Below are positions 23,864 through 33,124 of a stretch of DNA of 64,000 nucleotides, one piece after another (position 1 is the first letter of the stretch; each line of letters opens with the position of its first letter). This DNA comes from Oceanicoccus sp. KOV_DT_Chl. Its GTDB lineage: Bacteria; Pseudomonadota; Gammaproteobacteria; Pseudomonadales; Dasaniaceae. Both the position numbers and the translations under genes were made by a program. The notes beneath the pieces were generated by a model. That model searched no databases and was not told where the DNA came from. It saw nothing but the letters and a program-made list of their open reading frames with translations. The stretch spans positions 62,001 to 126,000 of the forward strand of contig NZ_FQLF01000004.1 of assembly GCF_900120175.1 (NCBI RefSeq). Reading direction: 5' to 3'.

Positions 23864-26732
23864 TGTTGCAGTTTTTCGATCCAGCCAAAGATTACGGTAC
23901 GCCTGCGGTTGTCACTACTACTGAGCCGGTGACACTGCAGATAAATGGCCAGGCTGTCACGGTGCCTGCGGGTACTTCGGTGATGCGTGCAGCAGCGCTC
24001 GCCAATATTGATATTCCAAAATTGTGTGCATCTGACTCACTCGATGCCTTTGGCTCCTGTCGCGTTTGTCTGGTTGAAATTGACGGACGTAAAGGTTATC
24101 CGGCCTCCTGTACCACACCGGTGGAGCAGGGTTGGTAGTGCGTACCCAAACTGACAAGTTAACCAAGCTGCGTCGCAATGTCCTGGAGCTATACGTCTCA
24201 GATCATCCACTGGACTGTGGCAACTGTGCCGCTAATGGTAACTGTCAGCTGCAGGATTTAACCTTGGAATACGCTGTGACCGATAGTCGCTACACGAATA
24301 CAGCAAAAAATCATTCCACAGCGGCCATTGATGACAGTAATCCCTATTTTAGTTTTGATAGTAGTCAGTGCATTGTGTGTTCGCGGTGTGTGCGTGCCTG
24401 TGAAGAAGTACAAGGTACATTTGCTTTAACTATTGATGGTCGCGGTTTTGATTCGGTGGTTGCAGCCGGTCAGGCACAATCATTTATGGCTTCGGATTGC
24501 GTGTCTTGTGGCGCCTGCGTACAGGCCTGTCCGACGGTAGCGCTGACTGAAAAGTCGATCATCGAAAGCGGTCAGCCTGAGCATTCAGTTGTTACCACTT
24601 GCGCATACTGTGGTGTCGGTTGTGCGTTTAAAGCGGAAGTCAAAAATAATAGTGCCGTGGCTGGTGGCGTCGAAGTTGTACGAATGGAGCCTTACAAGGG
24701 CGGTGCAGCCAATGAAGGCCACTCTTGCGTTAAAGGCCGTTTCGCTTATGGTTATGCAACCCATAAAGATCGAATCACCACGCCGATGATCCGCGACAGT
24801 ATTGACCAGCCATGGCAGCTTGTGAGCTGGGATGAAGCAGTAACGTTTGCCGCTAACAAAATAAAATCTATTCAGCGGCAATATGGTAAAGACAGTGTCG
24901 GGGGTATAACTTCTTCACGTTGTACCAATGAAGAAACGTATCTCGTACAAAAATTAGTACGAGCAGCATTTGGTAATAATAATGTTGATACCTGCGCTCG
25001 TGTCTGTCATTCGCCTACCGGTTATGGGCTTAAAACCACCTTGGGTGAATCGGCGGGTACTCAAACCTTTGCTTCCGTTGAAAAAGCCGATGTCATACTG
25101 GTGATTGGCGCCAACCCCACCGATGCGCATCCGGTGTTTGCTTCACGACTAAAAAAACGTTTACGGGAAGGTGCTCGGCTAATTGTCGCGGATCCACGGC
25201 GGATTGATTTAGTAAAGAGTCCCCATGTTAGCGCTGCGTATCATTTGCCTTTATTGCCTGGGACTAATGTGGCGTTTATTAATTCCATGGCGCATGTCAT
25301 CGTCACCGAAAATTTGGCAGCAGATGCATTTATTGATGAGCGCTGCGATCAGCAGGCGTTTGATAAATGGCAGCAATTTATCCGTCAAACTAAAAACTCA
25401 CCAGAAGCGATGGCTGCCATCACCGGCATCCCCGCTGAGCAATTACGTCAGGCTGCAAGGCTCTATGCCAAGGGCGATAATGCCGCAATCTATTATGGTT
25501 TGGGTGTAACTGAACATAGTCAGGGTTCGTCCATGGTGATGGGTATTGCCAACCTGGCGATGTTGACCGGTAATATCGGTCGTGAAGGCGTGGGCGTTAA
25601 CCCATTGCGTGGCCAGAACAATGTGCAGGGGTCATGCGATATGGGCTCTTTCCCCCATGAGTTGCCCGGCTACCGTCATGTCGCTGATGATGCGGTGCGA
25701 ACGCAGTTTGAAAAAGTCTGGGGCGTTAGCATTGATAATGAGCCGGGATTGCGAATCCCTAATATGTTAGATGCTGCCATATCCGGTTCCTATAAAGGGC
25801 TTTATTGTCAGGGCGAAGATATTGCGCAATCCGACCCGAATACCCAGCATGTTGAGCAGGCATTGCGCAGTTTGGAATGTTTAATCGTGCAGGATATATT
25901 TATCAATGAGACCGCTAAATTTGCCCATGTGTTTTTACCGGGTGCCAGTTTTTTAGAAAAAGATGGTACTTTCACTAATGCGGAACGCAGAATTTCACCA
26001 GTTAGAAAAGTGATGGAGCCATTGGGTGGTAAAGCCGATTGGGAAGGTACAGTAGCGTTATCGAATGCATTGGGATATGCAATGAATTACAGTCACCCCT
26101 CAGAAATAATGGATGAAATAGCATCCTTAACACCAACCTTCAGCGGCGTTAGTTATAAGCGTATCGATGAACAGGGATCATTACAGTGGCCATGTAATGA
26201 TCAAACACCACAGGGTACGCCGATTATGCATGTGGATGAATTCGTCAGAGGCAAAGGTTATTTTGCTATCACTGAATATGTCGCTACCAATGAAAAAGTC
26301 ACTAAACGTTTTCCATTGTTATTAACCACTGGTCGAATCCTTAGCCAATACAATGTCGGGGCACAAACCCGTAGGACAGCTAATAGTGATTGGCACTCAC
26401 AGGATGTGTTAGAAGTACATCCCCATGATGCTGAGGATAGAGGGATTTTAAATGGTGATCGGGTATCCGTGGTCAGTCGAGCCGGAGAGACTGTGTTGAC
26501 TGCGCTGCTAACGGATAGAGTGCAACCCGGCGTGATTTACACCACCTTTCATCACCCTGAAACGGGCGCTAATGTGATTACCACTGATAATTCGGATTGG
26601 GCGACAAATTGCCCCGAGTACAAAGTGACAGCTGTAGACATTAAAAAAGTGACAGGCATTAGCCGCTGGCAAACTCAGCATGAACAGTTTAATACGCAAC
26701 AAAATAAATTATTAACGCAGCCAGAACCATAA
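23863..26732 (+). pseudogene. fdsA: NAD-dependent formate dehydrogenase alpha subunit (Mo), split by a -1 frameshift
   Basis: Catalytic molybdenum subunit, formate to CO2. The first 90 residues (23863-24138) carry a [2Fe-2S] site C55/C66/C69/C83 and end 'TTPVEQG'. The protein resumes in the -1 frame from TTG 24132 as 'LVVRTQTDKLTKLRRN', with a His/Cys3 [4Fe-4S] site (HPLDCGNCAANGNC), two ferredoxin sites (CIVCSRCVRAC, CVSCGACVQAC), a further [4Fe-4S] site (CAYCGVGC) and 'ARVCHSP', where the cysteine is the expected Mo ligand; no in-frame UGA selenocysteine. One extra T in GAGCAGGGTTGGTAG (24124-24138) would restore about 956 residues, normal for FdsA. Likely a base-calling deletion. Confidence 0.93.
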
Positions 26733-26735
26733 ACA

Positions 26736-27578
26736 ATGTCGCAGTCTAACCCAGATAAATTCACCTCCGCTGTAAATAACGGCACTTTATATCACGCTGT
26801 GGTGGTGTGGCCGGAAGGTGATAATTCGGTAGCTGATACGCTAGCGGTGGAGATTCCTGTAGCGCTGGTTTATAACGGCATCTCTCACGCTGTGATGATG
26901 GCAACACCGTCCGACTTGGAAAATTTTGCCTGTGGCTTTAGCTTATCTGAAGGTATTATTGATCGGCCGGAAGACATCTATGAGATAACAATTCATCATC
27001 GCTCGCAGGGCATAGAACTGGCAATCGAGATCTCCAGTCAATGTTTTAGTCGCCTGAAAGATAGGCGTCGCACCTTGGCCGGCAGCACGGGGTGCGGTTT
27101 ATGTGGTGTTGAGGCATTGCAGCAAGTGGCGCTGGATTTAACGGCGGTTAACCCAGAACAGCAATTTTTGATAAGTCATAGTGCCATAGATCTGGCCACT
27201 GCCAGTTTGCAGCATCACCAGCCTGCTCAAAAGTATACCGGCGGGATGCATGGGGCTGCCTGGTGTAATAACCAAGGTCACATTCTTCAATTGTTTGAAG
27301 ATGTGGGCCGGCATAATGCATTAGATAAATTACTAGGTTCACTATGGGGTTGCGAGACAATAAACACCGCTGGTTTTTTATTAATGTCGAGCAGGGCTAG
27401 TTATGAAATTGTACAAAAAGCAGCCCGTGCTAATATCGCGGTGATAGTGACGGTTTCGGCAGCTACATCGCTCGCGGTTGAGATGGCTAATAGGGCCAAT
27501 ATTACGCTGGTAGGGTTTTCAAGAGAAAATAGGCATGTGGTCTATACCCATGCGCAGCGGTTAACTGAACAGTCTTAA
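26736..27578 (+). CDS. fdhD: Formate dehydrogenase accessory sulfurtransferase FdhD (FdsC-type)
   Basis: A 280-residue maturation protein that transfers sulfur to the molybdenum cofactor of formate dehydrogenase. The conserved CxxC is C120-G-L-C123 within 'AGSTGCGLCGVEAL'. Other family landmarks are 'ENFACGFSLSEGII' and 'FEDVGRHNALDKLLG'. It starts 3 bp after fdsA, in the fdsC position of the operon. Confidence 0.95.
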   Translation: MSQSNPDKFTSAVNNGTLYHAVVVWPEGDNSVADTLAVEIPVALVYNGISHAVMMATPSDLENFACGFSLSEGIIDRPEDIYEITIHHRSQGIELAIEISSQCFSRLKDRRRTLAGSTGCGLCGVEALQQVALDLTAVNPEQQFLISHSAIDLATASLQHHQPAQKYTGGMHGAAWCNNQGHILQLFEDVGRHNALDKLLGSLWGCETINTAGFLLMSSRASYEIVQKAARANIAVIVTVSAATSLAVEMANRANITLVGFSRENRHVVYTHAQRLTEQS

Positions 27579-27605
27579 ATCGATAATGTGAATGATTGGT
27601 AAATA

Positions 27606-27854
27606 ATGTCCGCGACAGAATTGGATCACCTGATTAAAATGGCTAACCAAATTGCAGATAATATTGCTATTGGTGAAGAGCAGTCTGTTGCTGCTGGGAA
27701 AGTGGCAGATCATATTCAGCGGTTTTGGGCAAGGCCGATGAAGCAACAGCTTTTCGAACATTGCCGCGCTAATGCTAGCGGTTTAAACGCCTGCGCTGCA
27801 GCGGCTATTGCCAGTTTAGAACAATCAGACAGCAACAAACAAAATAATAAATGA
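27606..27854 (+). CDS. fdsD: Formate dehydrogenase delta subunit
   Basis: An 82-residue FdsD family protein. 'DHLIKMANQIADNI' at the N-terminus and 'VADHIQRFWARPMKQQLFEH' are the recognisable family segments. It is required for active FdsABG complex in known systems. It is the last fds gene, 27 bp after fdhD and 7 bp before purU. Confidence 0.92.
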   Translation: MSATELDHLIKMANQIADNIAIGEEQSVAAGKVADHIQRFWARPMKQQLFEHCRANASGLNACAAAAIASLEQSDSNKQNNK

Positions 27855-27861
27855 GAAGTTT

Positions 27862-28728
27862 ATGAGTGATACATCCATACACAGTTATCGTTTGGTGATT
27901 TCTTGTCCGGATAAAGTAGGTATTGTCGCCCGTGTTACCCGCTTTATTGCGGAGCAAGGTGGCTCCCTAATGGAGGCCAACAACCATACCGATGTAGAAA
28001 ACGGTTGGTTTTTTATTCGCTGCGTGATTAATGCGAATACAGTGGGTTGTTCTTTGCCCGAGTTTCGTCAACGCTTTGCGATCATTGCTGATGAATATCA
28101 GATGAAATGGTATATCCGTGATTCAGAAGTAAAACAAAAAGTGGTACTGCTAGCCAGTCATGCCTCGCATTGTTTGGCAGATTTATTGTATCGTTATCAC
28201 AGCGGGGAATTGGATTGTGAGATTCCTTGTGTCATTTCTAATCATGATAATTTACGCAGTATGGTGGAGTGGCATGGTATCCCATTCCACTATGTGCCCG
28301 TGGATAAAAACGATAAAGAATCCGCTTTTACCAAAATGGAAGAGATTGTTGAGCGTCACAACGCCGAAACAATAGTATTGGCGCGCTATATGCAAATTAT
28401 TCCACCATCCTTATGTGAAAAATTTGCCGGCCGTTTGATCAATATACACCACAGTTTTTTGCCTTCGTTTATCGGAGCAAACCCCTATCAAAAAGCGTTT
28501 GAACGAGGCGTAAAACTTATTGGTGCGACCAGTCATTATGTAACTCAAGAATTAGATGAAGGCCCCATTATTGAGCAGGATGTGGTGCGTGTTAATCATA
28601 ACCACAACAAAGATGAGTTGGTGCGTTTAGGTAAAGATGTAGAGCGCAGCGTATTAGCACGCGCTTTACGTAATCATTTAGCTGATAGAGTGATTGTGTT
28701 GGGGAATAAGACGGTTGTATTTGAATGA
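27862..28728 (+). CDS. purU: Formyltetrahydrofolate deformylase
   Basis: A 288-residue enzyme that hydrolyses 10-formyl-THF to THF and formate. It has an N-terminal ACT domain ('LVISCPDKVGIVARVTRFIAEQGG') and a formyltransferase-like catalytic domain with 'INIHHSFLPSFIGANPYQKAFERG' and 'GATSHYVTQELDEGPIIEQD', which contain the catalytic His and Asp. It begins 7 bp after fdsD, so it is likely cotranscribed with the enzyme that removes its product formate. Confidence 0.96.
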   Translation: MSDTSIHSYRLVISCPDKVGIVARVTRFIAEQGGSLMEANNHTDVENGWFFIRCVINANTVGCSLPEFRQRFAIIADEYQMKWYIRDSEVKQKVVLLASHASHCLADLLYRYHSGELDCEIPCVISNHDNLRSMVEWHGIPFHYVPVDKNDKESAFTKMEEIVERHNAETIVLARYMQIIPPSLCEKFAGRLINIHHSFLPSFIGANPYQKAFERGVKLIGATSHYVTQELDEGPIIEQDVVRVNHNHNKDELVRLGKDVERSVLARALRNHLADRVIVLGNKTVVFE

Positions 28729-28747
28729 TTTTAGTTAAGGTGCTGCG

Positions 28748-29473
28748 TTGCTATTAAATTGTGATCTTGGTGAGTTTGAAAGTGACGAGATTGATGCGGC
28801 AGTCATGCCCTATATCGATCAAGCTAATATCGCCTGTGGATTTCATGCCGGTAACGAGCACACAATGTTGCGTACTTTACAGTTGGCAAAAAAGTACGGG
28901 GTTCATGTAGGGGCACATCCATCCTATCCCGATCGGGAAAACTTTGGTCGCCGTTCAATGGATTGCAGTCGGCAACAGATTACTGATTTGATTCATCAGC
29001 AATTGAACTTGCTGAAAACCTTAGCCGATTCTTTAGCTGTGACGGTGAGTTATGTTAAGCCACATGGTGCTTTGTATAACGATATGATGAGTAATGCCGA
29101 TTTACGCAGTGCCGTGATGGCAGCAGTAGCTGAGTACCCCGCGTTGTTGTTGATGTTACAGGCCACTCCAGAAAATCAAATTCATCAACAAGAAGCCGCC
29201 GGGCACGGTATTACTTTATTGTTTGAAGCTTTTGCCGACCGTTGCTATACCGATGATGGGTTGTTGCTAGCACGTAGCAATCCAGCCGCTGTACATAATC
29301 AACAGAAAACTTTGCAGCAAGTGCAGCAGTTGTGTCAGCACAACAGTGTCACCAGTTTGAGTGGTCAAGCACTACTTGTCGACGCTGATAGTTTATGCGT
29401 GCATGGTGATAATCAGCGAGCGGTTAAAGTTATTTCAGAAATCAAACAGCTTGTTGATGGTTTGATTCGGTGA
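28748..29473 (+). CDS. pxpA: 5-oxoprolinase subunit A (LamB/YcsF family)
   Basis: A 241-residue LamB/YcsF-family protein. 'LLNCDLGEFES', 'DQANIACGFHAGN', 'VHVGAHPSYPDRENFGRR' and 'VSYVKPHGALYNDM' are the family's metal/substrate motifs. With PxpB and PxpC it cleaves 5-oxoproline to glutamate using ATP. The start is TTG 28748, with AAGG upstream; there is no better codon and the N-terminus matches the family at this point. Its stop overlaps the pxpB start (GTGA). Confidence 0.92.
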   Translation: MLLNCDLGEFESDEIDAAVMPYIDQANIACGFHAGNEHTMLRTLQLAKKYGVHVGAHPSYPDRENFGRRSMDCSRQQITDLIHQQLNLLKTLADSLAVTVSYVKPHGALYNDMMSNADLRSAVMAAVAEYPALLLMLQATPENQIHQQEAAGHGITLLFEAFADRCYTDDGLLLARSNPAAVHNQQKTLQQVQQLCQHNSVTSLSGQALLVDADSLCVHGDNQRAVKVISEIKQLVDGLIR

Positions 29474-30183
29474 TAGATGATGTGGCTGCGTGTTCTTTTC
29501 CGCGGGTGGAGTTGGCTGGCGATCAGTCACTAATTGTTTATTTTGGCGATACTATTGCGCCGCATTTATCGGAACAAGTAAAAGCTGCAGATATTTTGTT
29601 CAGGAAATTGTGTGGGCTATATATCATTGATACCGTTCCCTCCTATGCCTCCCTGTTAGTCGTTTACGATGCGTTAAAGATTGATTGTGCATCTATTAAA
29701 ATACAACTTGAAAAAGCACTTGAGCAGCAGGCTACTACCCAAATTCAATCAGAACCTTCAAAACAGGTCACCTTGCCAGTGTATTACAGCCAACAAACAG
29801 GGCCCGACCTCAAACGTATAGCACAAGCCAAAGGTTTATCGGTGGAGCAAGTCATCGAGCTGCATCAGCAGGCCGAGTATCGTGTTTATGCCATCGGTTT
29901 TGCGCCGGGTTTTGCTTACTTGGGTAAAGTGGATAGTCACATTGCAATGCCAAGGTTGGCCTCACCTAGAGCCAAAGTACCTAAAGGTGCAGTGGCTATC
30001 GCGGATCAACAAACAGCGGTTTATCCGGCTCCTTCTCCTGGTGGTTGGAATATTATTGGTCGCTGCCCGCTAGATTTATTTAATCCTGCAGCTGAGCCGG
30101 TGATGCCGATAGCGGTAGGGGATAGTGTTAAATTTAAAGCAGTAAGTCAGCTTGAATTCCTGGATCTTGGTGGCGAGTTATGA
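29470..30183 (+). CDS. pxpB: 5-oxoprolinase subunit B (KipI family)
   Basis: A 237-residue KipI/allophanate-hydrolase subunit 1 family protein. 'YAIGFAPGFAYLGKVD' and 'VPKGAVAIADQQTAVYPAPSPGGWNIIGRCPLDLFN' (quoted in part) are the signature. GTG start overlapping the pxpA stop by 4 bp, and an ATGA overlap with pxpC, so the three are translationally coupled. Confidence 0.93.
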   Translation: MIDDVAACSFPRVELAGDQSLIVYFGDTIAPHLSEQVKAADILFRKLCGLYIIDTVPSYASLLVVYDALKIDCASIKIQLEKALEQQATTQIQSEPSKQVTLPVYYSQQTGPDLKRIAQAKGLSVEQVIELHQQAEYRVYAIGFAPGFAYLGKVDSHIAMPRLASPRAKVPKGAVAIADQQTAVYPAPSPGGWNIIGRCPLDLFNPAAEPVMPIAVGDSVKFKAVSQLEFLDLGGEL

Positions 30184-31145
30184 GCGCTAACGGTTTTACC
30201 GTGTTGAAGCCAGGTGTTTTAAGTTTGCTGCAAGACTCTGGCCGCTATGGATCTCATCGCTTGGGTTTGACCAGTGGCGGGCCAATGGATAGTGAGTCTT
30301 TTTATTGGGCCAATAGACTTTGTGAAAATTCACCGTCAGCCACGGCGATTGAGATCTCTGTCGGTGGTTTGGAGTTAGTGGCCAATACCAATACAGTGGT
30401 AGCGTTAGCCGGTGCAGATATGCCTTTCAGTATCAATGGGAAACAGAAATCTTTATGGCGGACTCATCGGGTCATGGTCGGCGATAAACTGGTCATCGGT
30501 TTTGCAACTCAGGGGAGTCGGAGTTATTTTGCTGTCGCTGGCGGTTTTGCCATTGTGCCGCAGTTTGGTAGTACTTCAACCGTTGTCCGTGAAAACGTTG
30601 GCGGTATTTCAGGTGCGGCTTTAGCAGCGAATGATTTATTACCTTGTCAGGCGCATTCAATAGATTATTTGCTACGTTTGGATGAATCCGCGCGCATATC
30701 ATTTACCCGAACGATAACATTGAGGGTAGTGTTAGGTTATCAATATCGTTACTTTAATCACGATCAGCAGCAACGTTTTTTTGCCAGCAGTTATCAACTC
30801 TCTGCGGGTAGTGACCGAATGGGTTATCGCTTACAAGGGCCGAAAGTCAACATAGACGCTGAGGATGATGGCAATGATGCAGTGGCGTTATTGTCCGAGG
30901 GGATTTGTCTTGGTGCCATTCAAATTCCTGCTGATGGTCAGCCTATTATTTTACTCAGTGACCGCCAAACAATAGGGGGATACCCCAAGCTGGGTGCTGT
31001 CATTAGCAGTGACCTGCCACGCCTGGGGCAATTGTCACCAGGTGCGAAGATCAAATTTGAAGCCGTTAATATTGAGCAAGCACAAAGATTATTTCGTGAG
31101 TATGATCAGAAATTAAACGATGTGGTTCTACAGAGGGTAGGTTGA
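30180..31145 (+). CDS. pxpC: 5-oxoprolinase subunit C (KipA family)
   Basis: A 321-residue KipA/allophanate-hydrolase subunit 2 family protein; 'VLKPGVLSLLQDSGRYG', 'GLTSGGPMDSESFYWAN' and 'SAGSDRMGYRLQGP' mark the family, and 'LLSDRQTIGGYPKLGAVI' the C-terminal end. Overlaps pxpB by 4 bp (ATGA). The pxpABC order is complete. Confidence 0.94.
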   Translation: MSANGFTVLKPGVLSLLQDSGRYGSHRLGLTSGGPMDSESFYWANRLCENSPSATAIEISVGGLELVANTNTVVALAGADMPFSINGKQKSLWRTHRVMVGDKLVIGFATQGSRSYFAVAGGFAIVPQFGSTSTVVRENVGGISGAALAANDLLPCQAHSIDYLLRLDESARISFTRTITLRVVLGYQYRYFNHDQQQRFFASSYQLSAGSDRMGYRLQGPKVNIDAEDDGNDAVALLSEGICLGAIQIPADGQPIILLSDRQTIGGYPKLGAVISSDLPRLGQLSPGAKIKFEAVNIEQAQRLFREYDQKLNDVVLQRVG

Positions 31146-31208
31146 CAGTAATGACTAGCTTATACTGTCGTGTATTTATTGTTGAAAGAACTCGAAAGAA
31201 TCCTATTT

Positions 31209-32525
31209 ATGGCCCGTCCCGCGAAAGCTGAAATAAACCTTAAAGCACTGCTGCACAATTACCGTTTGGCTGAAGAGTTGTCTAACGCAGGACAGTGCTT
31301 GCCAGTGGTAAAAGCTAATGCATACGGTCATGGCGCGGTTGCTGTAGCTACGGCCTTGGCTGATGTGGCACCGGCTTTGGGTGTTGCCTGTATTGAAGAG
31401 GCGATTGAACTTAGGCAAGCAGGTATAAAGCTGCCTATCTTGTTATTGGAAGGTCCGTTTTCAGCAGATGAAATTGCGGAAGCTGCAAGTCTGAATTTTT
31501 GGTTAATGTTGTCTACATCACAGCAAGTAGACTGGGTTTGCCAAAATGCTACAGCAGCGCCATTAACTGTCTGGTTAAAAGTTGATACCGGCATGCATCG
31601 CTTAGGTGTGACTATCTCGCAAGCCGCTGAGTGTTATCGTCGGCTGGAAGCTTGTAATCATGTTCAAGGTGATATGGTTTTGGCCAGTCACTTTGCCAGC
31701 GCTGATGATTTAAATAGTTCTAGCCCTAAACTCCAGCTTAAGCGTTTGCAGCAGTTGAATCAGCCTTTAGGTGCGGAGTTGAGCATGGCGAACTCGCCGG
31801 GCTTGTTAGGCTGGCCGGATTCCCGTTTACAGTGGAATCGTCCCGGTTTTATGTTGTATGGAAACACGCCGTTTTCGTGCTCGCATCCGCAAGCTGACTT
31901 ATTGCAACCTGTAATGAGTTTGAGTTCAGCTGTCATCGCTCTTCGTGAAGTGGCGATAGGTGAAGCTGTCGGTTATGGTGAAACCTGGCGTGCAGAAAGG
32001 CACTCCATAATTGCAACTGTAGCTATTGGTTATGGTGATGGTTATCCCCGGCATGCAAAAAATGGCACGCCGGTAGCTATTAATGGTCAGCGTGCAACAT
32101 TGGTAGGGAGGGTGTCGATGGATATGATTACCGTTGATGTTACTGATATTCCCAGTGTAAAACTTGGCGACGAAGTTTTATTATGGGGAGAATCAATTAC
32201 AGCTAATGAAATTGCGCAATGGGCTGATACCAGTGCCTATGAACTGTTAACGCGCATGTCCCTGCGTACACCCGAATACATAAATACTAAGGTCAAATTT
32301 TTGTTAGTGAAACTTTATAAAAATCGCTCTTTTCGAACTATTTTTCTGGCAATTTTTGCCACGGCTACTTTTGTGGGTTCGGCAATATGGGTGTTTGATG
32401 TTGATCCGCGCTTAATGCTAAATTTTTTCCTAGCCAGTTTATTAGGGCTTGGGATAATTGTCATGGCCGCTTTGGCTTTCACCGGCTTGCGGATGTTGTT
32501 GCGCAAGTTGTTTGGTGGCAGTTAA
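31209..32525 (+). CDS. alr: Alanine racemase with C-terminal two-helix membrane extension
   Basis: Biosynthetic PLP alanine racemase making D-alanine for peptidoglycan. 'MARPAKAEINLKALLHNY' and 'VVKANAYGHGAVAVA' (PLP lysine) open it; 'AIGYGDGYPRHAKNG' and 'RVSMDMITVDVTD' complete the active site. The family normally ends near 'YELLTRMSLRTPEYI' (residue about 358). Here the frame continues about 75 residues with two hydrophobic helices ending 'MLLRKLFGGS'. Losing one T from TTTTT (32298-32302) would stop Alr at 'KFC' and leave the tail as a separate gene starting at TTG 32301 or GTG 32307, with AAGG 8 nt before the TTG. So this is either a true fusion or another homopolymer error. Confidence 0.9.
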   Translation: MARPAKAEINLKALLHNYRLAEELSNAGQCLPVVKANAYGHGAVAVATALADVAPALGVACIEEAIELRQAGIKLPILLLEGPFSADEIAEAASLNFWLMLSTSQQVDWVCQNATAAPLTVWLKVDTGMHRLGVTISQAAECYRRLEACNHVQGDMVLASHFASADDLNSSSPKLQLKRLQQLNQPLGAELSMANSPGLLGWPDSRLQWNRPGFMLYGNTPFSCSHPQADLLQPVMSLSSAVIALREVAIGEAVGYGETWRAERHSIIATVAIGYGDGYPRHAKNGTPVAINGQRATLVGRVSMDMITVDVTDIPSVKLGDEVLLWGESITANEIAQWADTSAYELLTRMSLRTPEYINTKVKFLLVKLYKNRSFRTIFLAIFATATFVGSAIWVFDVDPRLMLNFFLASLLGLGIIVMAALAFTGLRMLLRKLFGGS

Positions 32526-32660
32526 ATTTTGTTTAAGTTGTTTGTTAGTATTATCAGATAAGTTAAGAATAACTCGATGTCCAGCAATGACTAAATACTC
32601 TAAGCCTGTATAGTAGAGCTGCTACTCTCAAAGGGACGGAATAATATTCAAGGAATAGTT

Positions 32661-33083
32661 ATGGAAATAAATTGCAGATATACTTTTCTTGTATGCCTGG
32701 TGTTGCTTAGCGCATGTACAAATTCAACATCCGACACCAGAATCACACCGAGTTATTATTTTAAAGATACTGTTGATGGCGGCAATGATGCTAAAACTGC
32801 GGGCTGTCATAAAGAATACATTAGTTTGGCTGGTTGTAATGCGGATAATGCTCGAACAGTTGTCAGTGCAGTGGGTGACTCTTGTTTAAGCGATAAAGTT
32901 ATTAATGAGTACCGTACTAGCAGCTGTCATCAGCACAATCCCAGTGCAGATATCTCATCCCGTAATTGTGACACTGCCTGTGGTTCAATGAGCGGAAGAT
33001 GTGTTACTAAGACGATTGATTGCACTGCAGGCACCGCAACTAAGGTAGATTCTGCTGAGTGTGAGTGTTATAAAACAGAATAG
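32661..33083 (+). CDS. Hypothetical cysteine-rich lipoprotein
   Basis: A 140-residue protein I do not recognise. The N-terminus has a lipoprotein signal with lipobox 'LLSAC' (lipidated Cys about residue 19). The mature part holds about eleven cysteines, many spaced as in small disulfide-rich domains ('NCDTACGSMSGRCVTKTIDC'), and is otherwise polar. A periplasmic or outer-membrane location with disulfide bonds is likely. AAGGA precedes the ATG. It is monocistronic between alr and a convergent lactonase gene. Confidence 0.75.
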   Translation: MEINCRYTFLVCLVLLSACTNSTSDTRITPSYYFKDTVDGGNDAKTAGCHKEYISLAGCNADNARTVVSAVGDSCLSDKVINEYRTSSCHQHNPSADISSRNCDTACGSMSGRCVTKTIDCTAGTATKVDSAECECYKTE

Positions 33084-33124
33084 TAGTTGGATATTGTAAT
33101 GTGCTAATCAACATTTTATCGCGC

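Noticed and set aside
23863-26732. Selenocysteine formate dehydrogenase
   Set aside because: The Mo-ligand position reads Cys in 'ARVCHSP'; the only early stop comes from the frameshift and is TAG, not a UGA with a SECIS-like hairpin.
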